Of a stretch of DNA of 6,282 nucleotides, positions 1-6,230 are shown piece after piece. Below the pieces are notes generated by a model. That model was not told the DNA's origin, ran no database searches, and worked only from the letters and a program-made list of their open reading frames with translations. Source of the stretch: DAINBT01 sp036732785 (GTDB lineage Bacteria; Planctomycetota; Phycisphaerae; Sedimentisphaerales; SM23-30); NCBI GenBank assembly GCA_964537505.1, contig CAZICK010000132.1, positions 1 through 6,282 of the forward strand. Reading direction: 5' to 3'. The translations under genes and the position numbers were made by a program. How positions within the stretch are numbered: position 1 is the first letter of the stretch; each line of letters opens with the position of its first letter.

Positions 1-29
1 GCTTTGCGATGATGGGGAGGTGAAATTTT

Positions 30-118
30 ATGTCGCCCTTACAGGGCTTGAAAGGGATATTGGGGACATTATACCCAGGGCGGTGCCCTGGGCTGGTTTA
101 TTTTGCCCTTTCAGGGCG
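30..118. repeat. cluster of three short GC-rich hairpins (REP-like dispersed repeat)
   Basis: Three perfect stem-loops follow one another: GCCCT-TAC-AGGGC (35-47), CCCAGGGC-GGT-GCCCTGGG (74-92, 8 bp stem) and GCCCT-TTC-AGGGC (105-117). All three share the GCCCT/AGGGC core, so they look like variants of one palindromic unit. Sequences of this style are, from memory, common as dispersed repeats between genes in planctomycetes and some other environmental bacteria, and often give rise to spurious small ORF calls. Copy number in this genome cannot be seen from the window. Confidence 0.6.
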
Positions 119-126
119 GAAAATAG

Positions 127-211
127 ACCCCTGCCTTCGCAGGGGTGACAGTTGTTCGCAAGGGTGACAAGTTGTTCACAAGAATGACAATTGTGGGCGG
201 GGGTGACATAG
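127..211. repeat. hairpin plus degenerate 18-20 bp tandem repeat
   Basis: An 8 bp perfect stem ACCCCTGC-CTTC-GCAGGGGT (127-146) leads into about four degenerate units: 136-154, 155-174, 175-193 and 194-211. The units share a core resembling TTCGCARGGGTGACA followed by a short TTG-type spacer. GGGTGACA is exact in units 1, 2 and 4 and reads GAATGACA in unit 3. Read on the minus strand it resembles the widespread palindromic repeats that yield spurious 'RHSREGGNP'-like peptides. It appears to be one such repeat, expanded and decayed. Confidence 0.55.
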
Positions 212-251
212 AAAAGTCCGCGTGGGCTAAGAGGGCACCCTACCGGCTGCT

Positions 252-276
252 GTATCCTATTGGCCTGGAAGGATAC
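252..276. repeat. 7 bp inverted repeat (hairpin)
   Basis: GTATCCT (252-258) and AGGATAC (270-276) are perfectly complementary across an 11-base loop. It is isolated from the GC-rich hairpins and not followed by a T-run on either strand, so it is not an intrinsic terminator. Function unknown; chance occurrence is possible. Confidence 0.35.
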
Positions 277-410
277 GTTATTCATTCAATATCCGAAAGC
301 GACTCCGTGGATTTATCGCATTGGTGTCAATCCCGGAATATATATGCCGGTGGCTCTTGAGATTGGGTTTGCCGGCAAAGCCCTCATGAAAAATCTAATG
401 ACTTTTTACA

Positions 411-440
411 ATATCCATGTACAGATTCTTATGAGGAACC
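411..440 (-). repeat. left arm of the long inverted repeat flanking the two gene units
   Basis: The reverse complement of this segment matches 6231-6260 at 29 of 30 positions, with an unbroken 27-base identity (411-437 against 6234-6260). The shared core read in this arm's minus orientation begins CCTCATAAGAATCTGTACAT. The arm begins 51 bases past the kinase stop codon, and in the transcribed sense of that gene it has the same orientation as the other arm has relative to pilC. Weaker similarity (about 13/22) continues outward, which suggests the arm belongs to a longer dispersed repeat. Confidence 0.85.
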
Positions 441-487
441 GAAAAATGAAAACTGGGTTAAAAAAACTGCGAAAGTTAAGTGTAGTA

Positions 488-2458
488 CTAAACAAGCGTT
501 TTTTCGAGGAAGTCATCGGCTTCTTCAGATAAAGGTTCCGGTACAGGCTCGCTTACCAGCGGCAGAGAGACAGTAACGGTCGTGCCCTGGTCCAGTTCGC
601 TTTCTATCTCGATCCTTCCTTTGTGCAGTTTGACGATTTTATTGACGATGGCAAGGCCCAGTCCGGTACCCTGAATTTCTTTGCCCGGCCTATTGACCCT
701 GTAGAAGCGATCGAGTATTTTCGGTAGCGATTCTTTGGGTATTCCCATGCCGGTATCAATAACACGCAAAAGCAATTCGTTGTTTTGCTGTTCGAGGCGA
801 ACAGTCACGTGACCTTTGCCGGGTGTGAACTTGATGGCGTTGTTGATCAGATTCGTCAAGACCTGTATAATTTTATCTTTATCACATTTGATCAAAGGCA
901 GCTTCTCGGCAGATTCGAGAGTAAGAGAGATGTCGTTTTTTTTCGCTGCCAAAGTCATGGTTTCGTGAACCTCTTTGGCAATTTCCTCCATATCGTTTTC
1001 CTGGATATTCAAAGTCATCTTGCCGGCATTGAACTTTTGAAAATCCAGAACGTCGTTGATCAAGACGGTAAGCCTGTCTATGTTTCTTTTAGCGATATTG
1101 AGGAAATTTTTTTGTTCGTCGTTGATTTTGCCGGCTGTGCCGTCCAGAACAATAGTGACGCCTTCCCTCATACATGCCAGGGGCGTCCGCAGTTCATGCG
1201 AGACGGTCGATATGAACTGTGCCTTTAACGCCATGGTTTCTTTGAGTTTTTCTTCGGCCTCCTTACGGATGCTGATGTCGTCGATAGCGATGACCGCATG
1301 CTTGCGACCGTCTATTATTACCGGTTCCGCACTTATAGACAGATAGGGCATAACTTCTTTGTTTTCGATCAGAAGTGCAGGTCGAACCTGCAGTTCGTGA
1401 ACAGGCTGGTCCGAGTCCAGCACGTTTTCTATCGTTTTTGGGAATGGGCAGTTTTCGCAAAATCGGCTTTGTTGGCATTTGTTCTCATTGCGGACACTGT
1501 GAATGCACCCCAAGGCACCGCCGATATCCTGATTGATGATCTCTACAAATCCGCGTTTTACCATTTGTCTGACCGCATCGTTGACTCGCTTGACTATTTT
1601 GTTCTCATCGATCAGGAGCATACCGACGGGTGCAGCGTCGAATATGGCTTCCAGGTTTTTTTGTTTTCGGTCCAGGATTTCAAAAAGTCGTTTTCGTTCG
1701 GTAATGTCTTCGGCTGTCCAGACCGTACTGACAAGCTTGTTGTTTTCAAAAATCGGAGATAACCCCATGCTGACCAGGACCTGCCGGCCGTCCCTGTGAA
1801 GCAATTCCGTCTCAACGTGAGTGATCACCTGGCCGTCAATCGCCACTTTATGAAACTGCTTGTTGAACTCCGGGAGAATTTCCGGCCTGAACAAAACAGA
1901 AAACGGCTGATCTATCAGTTCGTCAGGACTGTATCCGCCGATCTGGGCGCCGACCCTGCTGACAAAGCGGAACTTCCCGTTCGAGTCAACCACGTAAACA
2001 GCATTGACAATGCTTTCGATAACCTTGGTACGAAAGTCCTTTTCATTTCTGAGGAGTTGTTCCATCCGTTTGCGTTCGATAGCGTAACGAATGGTCTTGT
2101 TTAATGTCGATACGTCGCAGTGGCCTTTCTTAAGATAATCCTGGGCGCCCAAAGCAAGGATTCCCAAGCCGAATTCTTCATCGGCTGTGGCGGTTACAAT
2201 TATTGTCGATTCCGAAGCCTTGGCAGAGGTTATAATCAGCGTATCGAGTCCCTGACTGTCGGAAAGATCAAGCTCCAGCAATACCACATCAAAATGATTT
2301 TTATTGAAAGCCTCAAATGCCTCCAGTAGCGATTCTACCGAGGTTGTTTGGGAAATCTCCAGGCCCGATTCGGCCAACAGTCTCTTCCATACTGTTGCCT
2401 GGCTCGTGTCGTTATCGACTATGAGTACCTTAATTGATTTTTCAGGTTCGGATTGCAC
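488..2458 (-). CDS. cytosolic histidine kinase, REC-PAS-PAS-HisKA-HATPase_c
   Basis: A sensor histidine kinase of 656 residues that should autophosphorylate on His421. Order of domains: receiver (about 8-125), PAS with a PAC-like end (about 138-256), a second PAS (about 264-398), dimerisation/phosphoacceptor helix pair with SHELRTP at 420-426, and an ATPase domain with N-box NLINN (536-540), G1 DTGMG (568-572), F-box RFYR (584-587) and G2 GTGLGL (597-602). All catalytic boxes are intact. There is no signal peptide or membrane segment, so sensing should be cytosolic. Two oddities: the receiver has Glu62 where the phosphoacceptor Asp belongs (LLELDL), and the second PAS holds Cys318, 328, 334 and 337. 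The C-terminal tail (638-656) is acidic. Start is GTG, chosen because AAGGA lies 8 bases upstream. It follows the receiver gene by 79 bases, probably in the same operon. Ligand and target are unknown. Confidence 0.95.
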   Translation of the reverse strand: MQSEPEKSIKVLIVDNDTSQATVWKRLLAESGLEISQTTSVESLLEAFEAFNKNHFDVVLLELDLSDSQGLDTLIITSAKASESTIIVTATADEEFGLGILALGAQDYLKKGHCDVSTLNKTIRYAIERKRMEQLLRNEKDFRTKVIESIVNAVYVVDSNGKFRFVSRVGAQIGGYSPDELIDQPFSVLFRPEILPEFNKQFHKVAIDGQVITHVETELLHRDGRQVLVSMGLSPIFENNKLVSTVWTAEDITERKRLFEILDRKQKNLEAIFDAAPVGMLLIDENKIVKRVNDAVRQMVKRGFVEIINQDIGGALGCIHSVRNENKCQQSRFCENCPFPKTIENVLDSDQPVHELQVRPALLIENKEVMPYLSISAEPVIIDGRKHAVIAIDDISIRKEAEEKLKETMALKAQFISTVSHELRTPLACMREGVTIVLDGTAGKINDEQKNFLNIAKRNIDRLTVLINDVLDFQKFNAGKMTLNIQENDMEEIAKEVHETMTLAAKKNDISLTLESAEKLPLIKCDKDKIIQVLTNLINNAIKFTPGKGHVTVRLEQQNNELLLRVIDTGMGIPKESLPKILDRFYRVNRPGKEIQGTGLGLAIVNKIVKLHKGRIEIESELDQGTTVTVSLPLVSEPVPEPLSEEADDFLEKTLV

Positions 2459-2466
2459 CTTGAGAT

Positions 2467-2471
2467 TCCTT
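2467..2471 (-). promoter_or_regulatory. ribosome binding site of the histidine kinase
   Basis: On the minus strand AAGGA is followed by 8 bases and then GTG CAA TCC. This supports the GTG start, since no ATG with a comparable site is in frame nearby. Confidence 0.65.
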
Positions 2472-2537
2472 GGGTGGTTTTTCTCTTAACTGCCGCAGCA
2501 ATGACTGCCGGCGGACTGTATGTGCGTCTTTTAAGCG

Positions 2538-2948
2538 TTATGCCCTGTTCTTTTCCAGGATACGGGTGATCTTTTCTCTGAGGTCTGTGTAATCGAACGG
2601 TTTGGTAACGTAGTCCACCACCCCATAAGCTGAGGCCGTGGCTATATCCTGAGGCTCACACTGCGCTGTACACATTATCACCGGTATATCTTTCAAGTCC
2701 GGATGTTTCTTGAGATGCCCGAGCATTTCGTGACCGTTCATTACCGGCATATTGGTGTCCAGTAGTATGATATTTGGTTTTTCCTGTTGGGCTTTTTCCA
2801 GACCTTCTTTACCGTTTCCAGCCACAACGACTTCGTAATTGCAGCATTTTAGCCGGTATTGTACCGTACTGACGAGGTCCGGCTCGTCATCGACAAGCAG
2901 TATTTTGATTTGGGCGGCCTTTTTTTTTGATTTGAATAATGTCAACAT
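2538..2948 (-). CDS. single-domain response regulator (CheY-like receiver)
   Basis: A stand-alone receiver of 136 residues that accepts phosphate from a partner kinase, very likely the one encoded next. Key residues are all present: acidic pocket Asp20/Asp21 (LLVDDE), phosphoacceptor Asp64 (LLDTNMP), Thr94 on strand 4 (CTA) and Lys116 in TKPF. After residue 130 only six residues remain, so there is no DNA-binding or enzymatic output domain. The N-terminus (residues 1-10) is a short basic leader with a KSKKK run. An in-frame GTG further upstream at 2990 would add 14 residues, but the ATG at 2948 has a good ribosome binding site and is preferred. It is the first gene of the minus-strand unit and is divergent from the pilus genes. 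It could act by contact with a motor or regulatory protein, or as a phosphate shuttle; which one cannot be told from sequence. Confidence 0.93.
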   Translation of the reverse strand: MLTLFKSKKKAAQIKILLVDDEPDLVSTVQYRLKCCNYEVVVAGNGKEGLEKAQQEKPNIILLDTNMPVMNGHEMLGHLKKHPDLKDIPVIMCTAQCEPQDIATASAYGVVDYVTKPFDYTDLREKITRILEKNRA

Positions 2949-2955
2949 TTTATAA

Positions 2956-2961
2956 CTCCCT
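2956..2961 (-). promoter_or_regulatory. ribosome binding site of the receiver gene
   Basis: AGGGAG on the minus strand, 7 bases before ATG at 2948. It decides the start codon in favour of the 136-residue form over the in-frame upstream GTG at 2990, which has no such site. Confidence 0.7.
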
Positions 2962-2990
2962 GATATTTCTGTTAGTGCTGTTAACGTCAC

Positions 2991-3014
2991 ATTATGCGTA
3001 CAAATCCACTTGTA
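2991..3014 (-). promoter_or_regulatory. possible -10 element and adjacent dyad for the receiver-kinase unit
   Basis: On the minus strand CATAAT (2991-2996) matches the TATAAT consensus at five of six positions and lies about 43 bases before the receiver start. A dyad with 5 bp arms, TACAA-N6-TTGTA (2999-3014), sits two bases upstream, in a typical operator position. No convincing -35 hexamer was found at 16-18 bp spacing, so this could be an activator-dependent promoter or chance. Confidence 0.25.
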
Positions 3015-3084
3015 AGAGACTAAGGCTATAGGACCTTAATAGTGTTAAGATTGCTTACGGCAACCTCATAGAACACTTTCTCCT

Positions 3085-3111
3085 GGGGGTTCTTATCGAC
3101 CTGAACACCCC
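3085..3111. repeat. bulged hairpin in the divergent intergenic region
   Basis: GGGGGTTC (3085-3092) pairs with GAACACCCC (3103-3111), giving an 8 bp stem with one bulged base and a 10-base loop. It lies about 200 bases before pilB and is not followed by a T-run. Whether it is transcribed is unknown; a structural or regulatory role is only a possibility. Confidence 0.3.
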
Positions 3112-3233
3112 GTCATACGAGTAAAAACCGCCGTGGGGCTTCTAAGAACAGTTATAGCAGTTGTTTCCAGACGGGTCGGCAGGTTTATAGGACCATCGGC
3201 CGCCTGTACCGATTAAGTTTGTCTGGATATATG

Positions 3234-3262
3234 TCGATACCAAACTCCAGCAAAGGTATAGT
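3234..3262 (+). promoter_or_regulatory. candidate sigma-70-type promoter of pilBC
   Basis: TCGATA (3234-3239, four of six matches to TTGACA), a 17 bp spacer and TATAGT (3257-3262, five of six matches to TATAAT). The expected start point near 3269-3270 gives a leader of about 40 bases before the pilB ATG. The -10 overlaps the first unit of the tandem repeat. Planctomycete promoter consensus is not well known to me, so this is only a motif match. Confidence 0.4.
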
Positions 3263-3299
3263 GCGCATCCCCAAAATAGTAGTGCGCATCCTCAAATAG
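3259..3299 (+). repeat. two-unit 21+20 bp tandem direct repeat on the pilB promoter and leader
   Basis: Unit 1 (3259-3279) and unit 2 (3280-3299) abut exactly. Both begin TAGTGCGCATCC and end in CCAAAATAG or TCAAATAG, differing by one substitution and one deleted base. Each unit contains the palindrome TGCGCA. The period is two helical turns, so both units face the same side of the DNA, as in cooperative protein binding sites. The second unit runs into the ribosome binding site. A recent duplication without function is the alternative. Confidence 0.8.
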
Positions 3300-3302
3300 A
3301 GG
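3298..3302 (+). promoter_or_regulatory. ribosome binding site of pilB
   Basis: AGAGG followed by 8 bases and ATG at 3311. Its first two bases are the last two of the tandem repeat, so a protein or RNA structure using the repeat could also affect translation. Confidence 0.6.
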
Positions 3303-3310
3303 CTTGATCT

Positions 3311-5014
3311 ATGCAAAAACAGGATCATATTGTTTCGTATATCCGCGAAGAGGCGTTTCTCGACGAGAAGACCCTCCAGGACGTGCTCCAGGAGCAGCAG
3401 ACAAGCGGGCAAAGCCTGCTCGGTATCATCAAGAAAAAAAATCTCGTTGATGAGCAGCAGTTCGCCAAAATAGTCGCCGCTACCAACAGGTTAGAGTTCG
3501 TGAACCTCTCCGCCGACATGGTTGACCCCATGGCTGCGCACATGGTGACGTATGAAATGGTGAACGAGCACAATATGATCCCCATAAAAAAAGAGGGCAA
3601 CAATCTGTTCGTGGCAATGGAATCGCCCCTGAACCTTTCCGTTCGTGATCAAATCGAGACCAGAACCGGCTGCAAGGTTATTCCCTTAGCCGCCACACCC
3701 ACCGCCATCCGACAGGCCGTCAGATACCATTTTAATGTACGTAACGTCACTCGTCAGGCCATCGTCTCGATGCGGCTCAAGAAGGGCGCCGATGATGACG
3801 AGACAGAGGCGTCCGAGCTTGAAACCAAGTCTTCACGTGTCGCCGACGATCCTGTTACGAAACTTGTTTCGTCAATCATAACCGGGGCCATTGACGTTAA
3901 GGCCAGCGATATCCATATCGAACCACAGGAACCGGACATGCGGGTCCGTTATCGTATCGATGGACTCCTGCGTAACGCGATTGACGTACCGTCATCTGTC
4001 CAGCAGGAAGTGGTCTCCCACATCAAAATCCTGGCTGATATGGATATATCCGAACGACGCCTTTCCCAGGACGGGCACATTTCTTTGAACCACGACGGGC
4101 GGACATACGATCTGAGAGTGTCTTCCCTGCCGACGGTCAGCGGCGAAAAGATTGTTATCAGAATACTTGACAAGAGCAAAAATAAATGGTCGCTGGATAC
4201 CATTGTGCCTTCCACGGCCGACAATGAAAAATTAAGGTCACTGGTCGAGTATCCTCATGGTATGCTTTTAATCACCGGTCCTACCGGAAGTGGCAAAACC
4301 ACGACCCTTTATTCAGTTCTCCAACTGCTCAACACTCCCGAAAAAAATATCGTTACCGTCGAAGACCCGGTCGAGTATCGTCTCGAGAGCATTACCCAGG
4401 TTCAGGTCAAACCCATTGCCGGAGTGACGTTCGCAGCAACTCTGCGCAGCATACTGCGTCAGGACCCGGACGTCATACTGGTCGGCGAGATTCGCGATCT
4501 CGAGACCGCCGAGATAGCTATCAGTGCGGCCCTGACCGGACATACGGTCTTGAGCACCTTACATACAAATGACGCGGCAGGCGCCATTTCCCGTCTGGTT
4601 AATCTGGGCGTCCAGCCGTTTCTTGTTGCTTCGGCACTTTTGGGAGCCGTCGCCCAGAGGCTTGTACGCGCCATCTGTCCCACCTGCCGTCGGCAGTACG
4701 AACCCAGTCCCGAAGAACTCGAACAAATAGCGTTTCTGGCCCAACCCGGTGAAAATTTTCGTTTGTACTCCAGCCCCGGCTGCAATGCCTGCCACAATAC
4801 CGGATACTGCGGTCGCCAGGCGATCTACGAGGTGCTGGAGGTCTCTCACAAAATCCGCAGAATGATTATCGAGGGAAGCAGTGACGATGCCATCAAACAG
4901 CAGGCGATCAAAGAAGGAATGAGAACACTCCTTAAAAGCGGCCTGGAACAGGTTTTTAAGGGAGCAACCACCCTGGATGAAATACGTCGTCTTATTGATA
5001 TGAGAACGGGATAA
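3311..5014 (+). CDS. pilB: type IV pilus / type II secretion assembly ATPase (PilB/GspE family)
   Basis: A hexameric cytoplasmic ATPase that powers assembly of pilin or pseudopilin fibres through the platform protein encoded next. The 567 residues match PilB length. An N-terminal GspE/MshE-type domain (about 1-140) is followed by an acidic linker (about 157-171) and the ATPase core: SDIHIEP (199-205), RYRIDG (213-218), Walker A GPTGSGKT (323-330), Asp box EDP (351-353), Walker B ending in Glu393 (VGEIRD), and His box with His411 and His418 (STLHTND). The zinc-binding cysteines are intact: CPTC (456-459) and CNAC (491-494). All catalytic motifs are present, so it should be active. The N-terminal repeats resemble MshEN c-di-GMP motifs but lack the usual Arg and Gly positions, so c-di-GMP binding is doubtful. 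Its stop overlaps the next start by one base. PilB and GspE cannot be separated firmly without pilin or secretin neighbours. Confidence 0.95.
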   Translation: MQKQDHIVSYIREEAFLDEKTLQDVLQEQQTSGQSLLGIIKKKNLVDEQQFAKIVAATNRLEFVNLSADMVDPMAAHMVTYEMVNEHNMIPIKKEGNNLFVAMESPLNLSVRDQIETRTGCKVIPLAATPTAIRQAVRYHFNVRNVTRQAIVSMRLKKGADDDETEASELETKSSRVADDPVTKLVSSIITGAIDVKASDIHIEPQEPDMRVRYRIDGLLRNAIDVPSSVQQEVVSHIKILADMDISERRLSQDGHISLNHDGRTYDLRVSSLPTVSGEKIVIRILDKSKNKWSLDTIVPSTADNEKLRSLVEYPHGMLLITGPTGSGKTTTLYSVLQLLNTPEKNIVTVEDPVEYRLESITQVQVKPIAGVTFAATLRSILRQDPDVILVGEIRDLETAEIAISAALTGHTVLSTLHTNDAAGAISRLVNLGVQPFLVASALLGAVAQRLVRAICPTCRRQYEPSPEELEQIAFLAQPGENFRLYSSPGCNACHNTGYCGRQAIYEVLEVSHKIRRMIIEGSSDDAIKQQAIKEGMRTLLKSGLEQVFKGATTLDEIRRLIDMRTG

Positions 5015-6213
5015 TGGCAGTTTACCAATACACCGCTGTTGACAGTAATGGAAGCAAGTTTTCGGGTTCCTGCGAAGACATTGACAGCATCGCCACGCTC
5101 AGGGTGGAATTGGCCAAAATGGGCGATACGCTCATCAAAGCCAAGCCGGCGAAAAAATCGCAGACAAAACGCAAAAAAGTCAAACCGGTCGAAGTAGTTA
5201 CTTTCACTTACAAACTTGCCGGAATGTGTTCGGCGGGATTGTCGATCACCAAATCGCTCGAGTCACTCGAGGGCCAGACGGACAATTCAACCTTCAAAAA
5301 CATAATTGCCGACGTCAGAGAAAGCATCGAAACAGGTTCGACACTGAAAAGCGCATTCGCTCAACATCGCGATGTATTTTCGGGATTCTTCCTTGGCATG
5401 GTGGAGGCCGGCGAGTCGGGCGGAAAACTCTCTGAGGTTCTTGAATCGAGCGCCGTTTATCTGGAAAAACAAGCTGAGCTGAGACGCAGAGTAAAATCCG
5501 CCTTTGCCTATCCGATTGTCGTAGGCGTTATGTGTTTGCTGGTCGTTACCGGGTTGGTGGTCTTCGTTATTCCCGTTTTCCAGAAACTCTACGAGCGATT
5601 GCATGTTGCTCTGCCGATGCCTACCCAGGTACTTATCACATTAAGCGTCCTGGTCAGATATTGGTGGTGGGCTATTATCTGTTTCGTTGTCATTATGGTA
5701 GTCCTGTTAAAAAGACTCTCCAAAAAACCACAGATAAGAGCCAGATGGGATACCTTCAAGCTGAAAATGCCGATATTCGCCAATCTTCAACGTATGATCG
5801 TCGTGGCGCGTTTTATGCGGACGTTTGCCATGCTTATCTCCGCCGGGGTTTCCTTTACCAAGGCTATGGAAGTGGCAAACGAAGTCGCCCATAACGCGAA
5901 AGTATCCGAAATAGCTCAAAAGCTGCAGAAGTCAATAGAAACCGGAAGTCCGCTTGCCACCGCCTTGAAACAACACGACCTATTTCCACAGATAATCGTA
6001 CAACTGGCCGAGTCCGGTGAAGAAGCGGGGAAACTCGCGATTATGCTCAATAAGGGTGTTGACTTTCTCGATAGAGATATCGAACGAACCATAAATTCGC
6101 TCCTGCTCAAACTCGAACCGGCTATGACCGTTATTATGGGGGCGATAGTTGGTTTCATACTTATGGGTGTGTATCTGCCCATGTTCGACTACATGAATCA
6201 CTTGAGCAAATAA
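5014..6213 (+). CDS. pilC: type IV pilus / type II secretion inner-membrane platform protein (PilC/GspF family)
   Basis: A polytopic inner-membrane protein that couples the assembly ATPase to pilin extraction. The 399 residues are the normal family length. The N-terminal opening (VYQYTAVDSNG) is typical. Two T2SSF domains follow, about 62-186 and 264-386, with the paired family motifs EAGESGGKL (131-139) and ESGEEAGKL (333-341). Three hydrophobic segments are visible: about 167-188, 210-232 (preceded by RYWWW) and 370-390. A basic patch at 47-57 (KKSQTKRKKVK) precedes the first domain and should face the cytoplasm. The ATG shares its A with the pilB stop (TAATG), so translation is probably coupled and no separate strong ribosome binding site is needed. 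The protein looks complete and intact. As with the ATPase, assignment to pilus or secretion system is open. The next gene in the unit is not visible. Confidence 0.94.
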   Translation: MAVYQYTAVDSNGSKFSGSCEDIDSIATLRVELAKMGDTLIKAKPAKKSQTKRKKVKPVEVVTFTYKLAGMCSAGLSITKSLESLEGQTDNSTFKNIIADVRESIETGSTLKSAFAQHRDVFSGFFLGMVEAGESGGKLSEVLESSAVYLEKQAELRRRVKSAFAYPIVVGVMCLLVVTGLVVFVIPVFQKLYERLHVALPMPTQVLITLSVLVRYWWWAIICFVVIMVVLLKRLSKKPQIRARWDTFKLKMPIFANLQRMIVVARFMRTFAMLISAGVSFTKAMEVANEVAHNAKVSEIAQKLQKSIETGSPLATALKQHDLFPQIIVQLAESGEEAGKLAIMLNKGVDFLDRDIERTINSLLLKLEPAMTVIMGAIVGFILMGVYLPMFDYMNHLSK

Positions 6214-6217
6214 CTTG

Positions 6218-6230
6218 ATATATATATATA
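6218..6230. repeat. short AT dinucleotide run
   Basis: Thirteen bases of alternating A and T lie five bases after the pilC stop codon and touch the right arm of the inverted repeat. Such runs can vary in length by slippage and melt easily; no function is evident. Confidence 0.7.

Larger units (their letters stand above)
1..487. other. repeat-rich intergenic region without a credible gene
   Basis: No convincing protein or RNA gene was found here. The stretch holds a cluster of perfect short hairpins (30-118), a hairpin leading into a degenerate tandem repeat (127-211), an isolated inverted repeat (252-276), a 12 bp palindrome TTTGCCGGCAAA (368-379) and one arm of a long inverted repeat (411-440). 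Open frames across it are short, overlap each other on both strands and are built from the repeats. The region lies downstream of the minus-strand kinase gene, so it is its 3' flank. No strong intrinsic terminator was recognised. Confidence 0.7.
2949..3310. other. divergent intergenic promoter region
   Basis: These 362 bases separate the starts of the receiver gene (minus) and pilB (plus) and must carry both promoters unless transcription reads in from elsewhere. I see a TACAA-N6-TTGTA dyad next to a possible -10 for the minus unit (2991-3014), a bulged hairpin (3085-3111), a sigma-70-like promoter (3234-3262) and a tandem repeat (3259-3299) for the plus unit. No small ORF with a ribosome binding site and no recognisable RNA gene was found. 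No sigma-54 signature (GG-N10-GC) stood out. Confidence 0.7.

Noticed and set aside
30..167. A 45-codon plus-strand ORF starting ATG TCG CCC with a GGAGG about 9 bases upstream
   Set aside because: Despite the good ribosome binding site, its whole length is the hairpin and tandem repeat sequence, and it is matched by an overlapping open frame on the other strand (28-285). It reads as repeat-derived.
460..479. Possible intrinsic terminator of the kinase gene (minus strand AACT-TTCGC-AGTT followed by a T-run)
   Set aside because: The stem is only 4 bp and AT-rich, too weak to call.
260..532. A 90-codon plus-strand frame covering the left arm of the inverted repeat and running into the kinase 3' end
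   Set aside because: It overlaps a well-supported gene antisense, has no clear ribosome binding site, and its middle is repeat sequence also present at 6231-6260. A decayed coding origin for the repeat cannot be excluded.
785..1228. Long antisense open frames across the kinase, pilB and pilC (for example 785-1228, 1298-1762, 4459-4797, 5532-5894)
   Set aside because: They are shadows of strongly supported genes, with no domain likeness, no ribosome binding sites and no plausible products.
2949..2990. N-terminal extension of the receiver to a GTG at 2990
   Set aside because: No ribosome binding site precedes it, the extra 14 residues are not part of the receiver fold, and the ATG at 2948 has AGGGAG at good spacing.
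3027..3194. TATAGGACC occurs twice in the divergent intergenic region (3027-3035 and 3186-3194)
   Set aside because: A single 9-base match in about 360 bases is within what chance allows, and the flanks show no further similarity.
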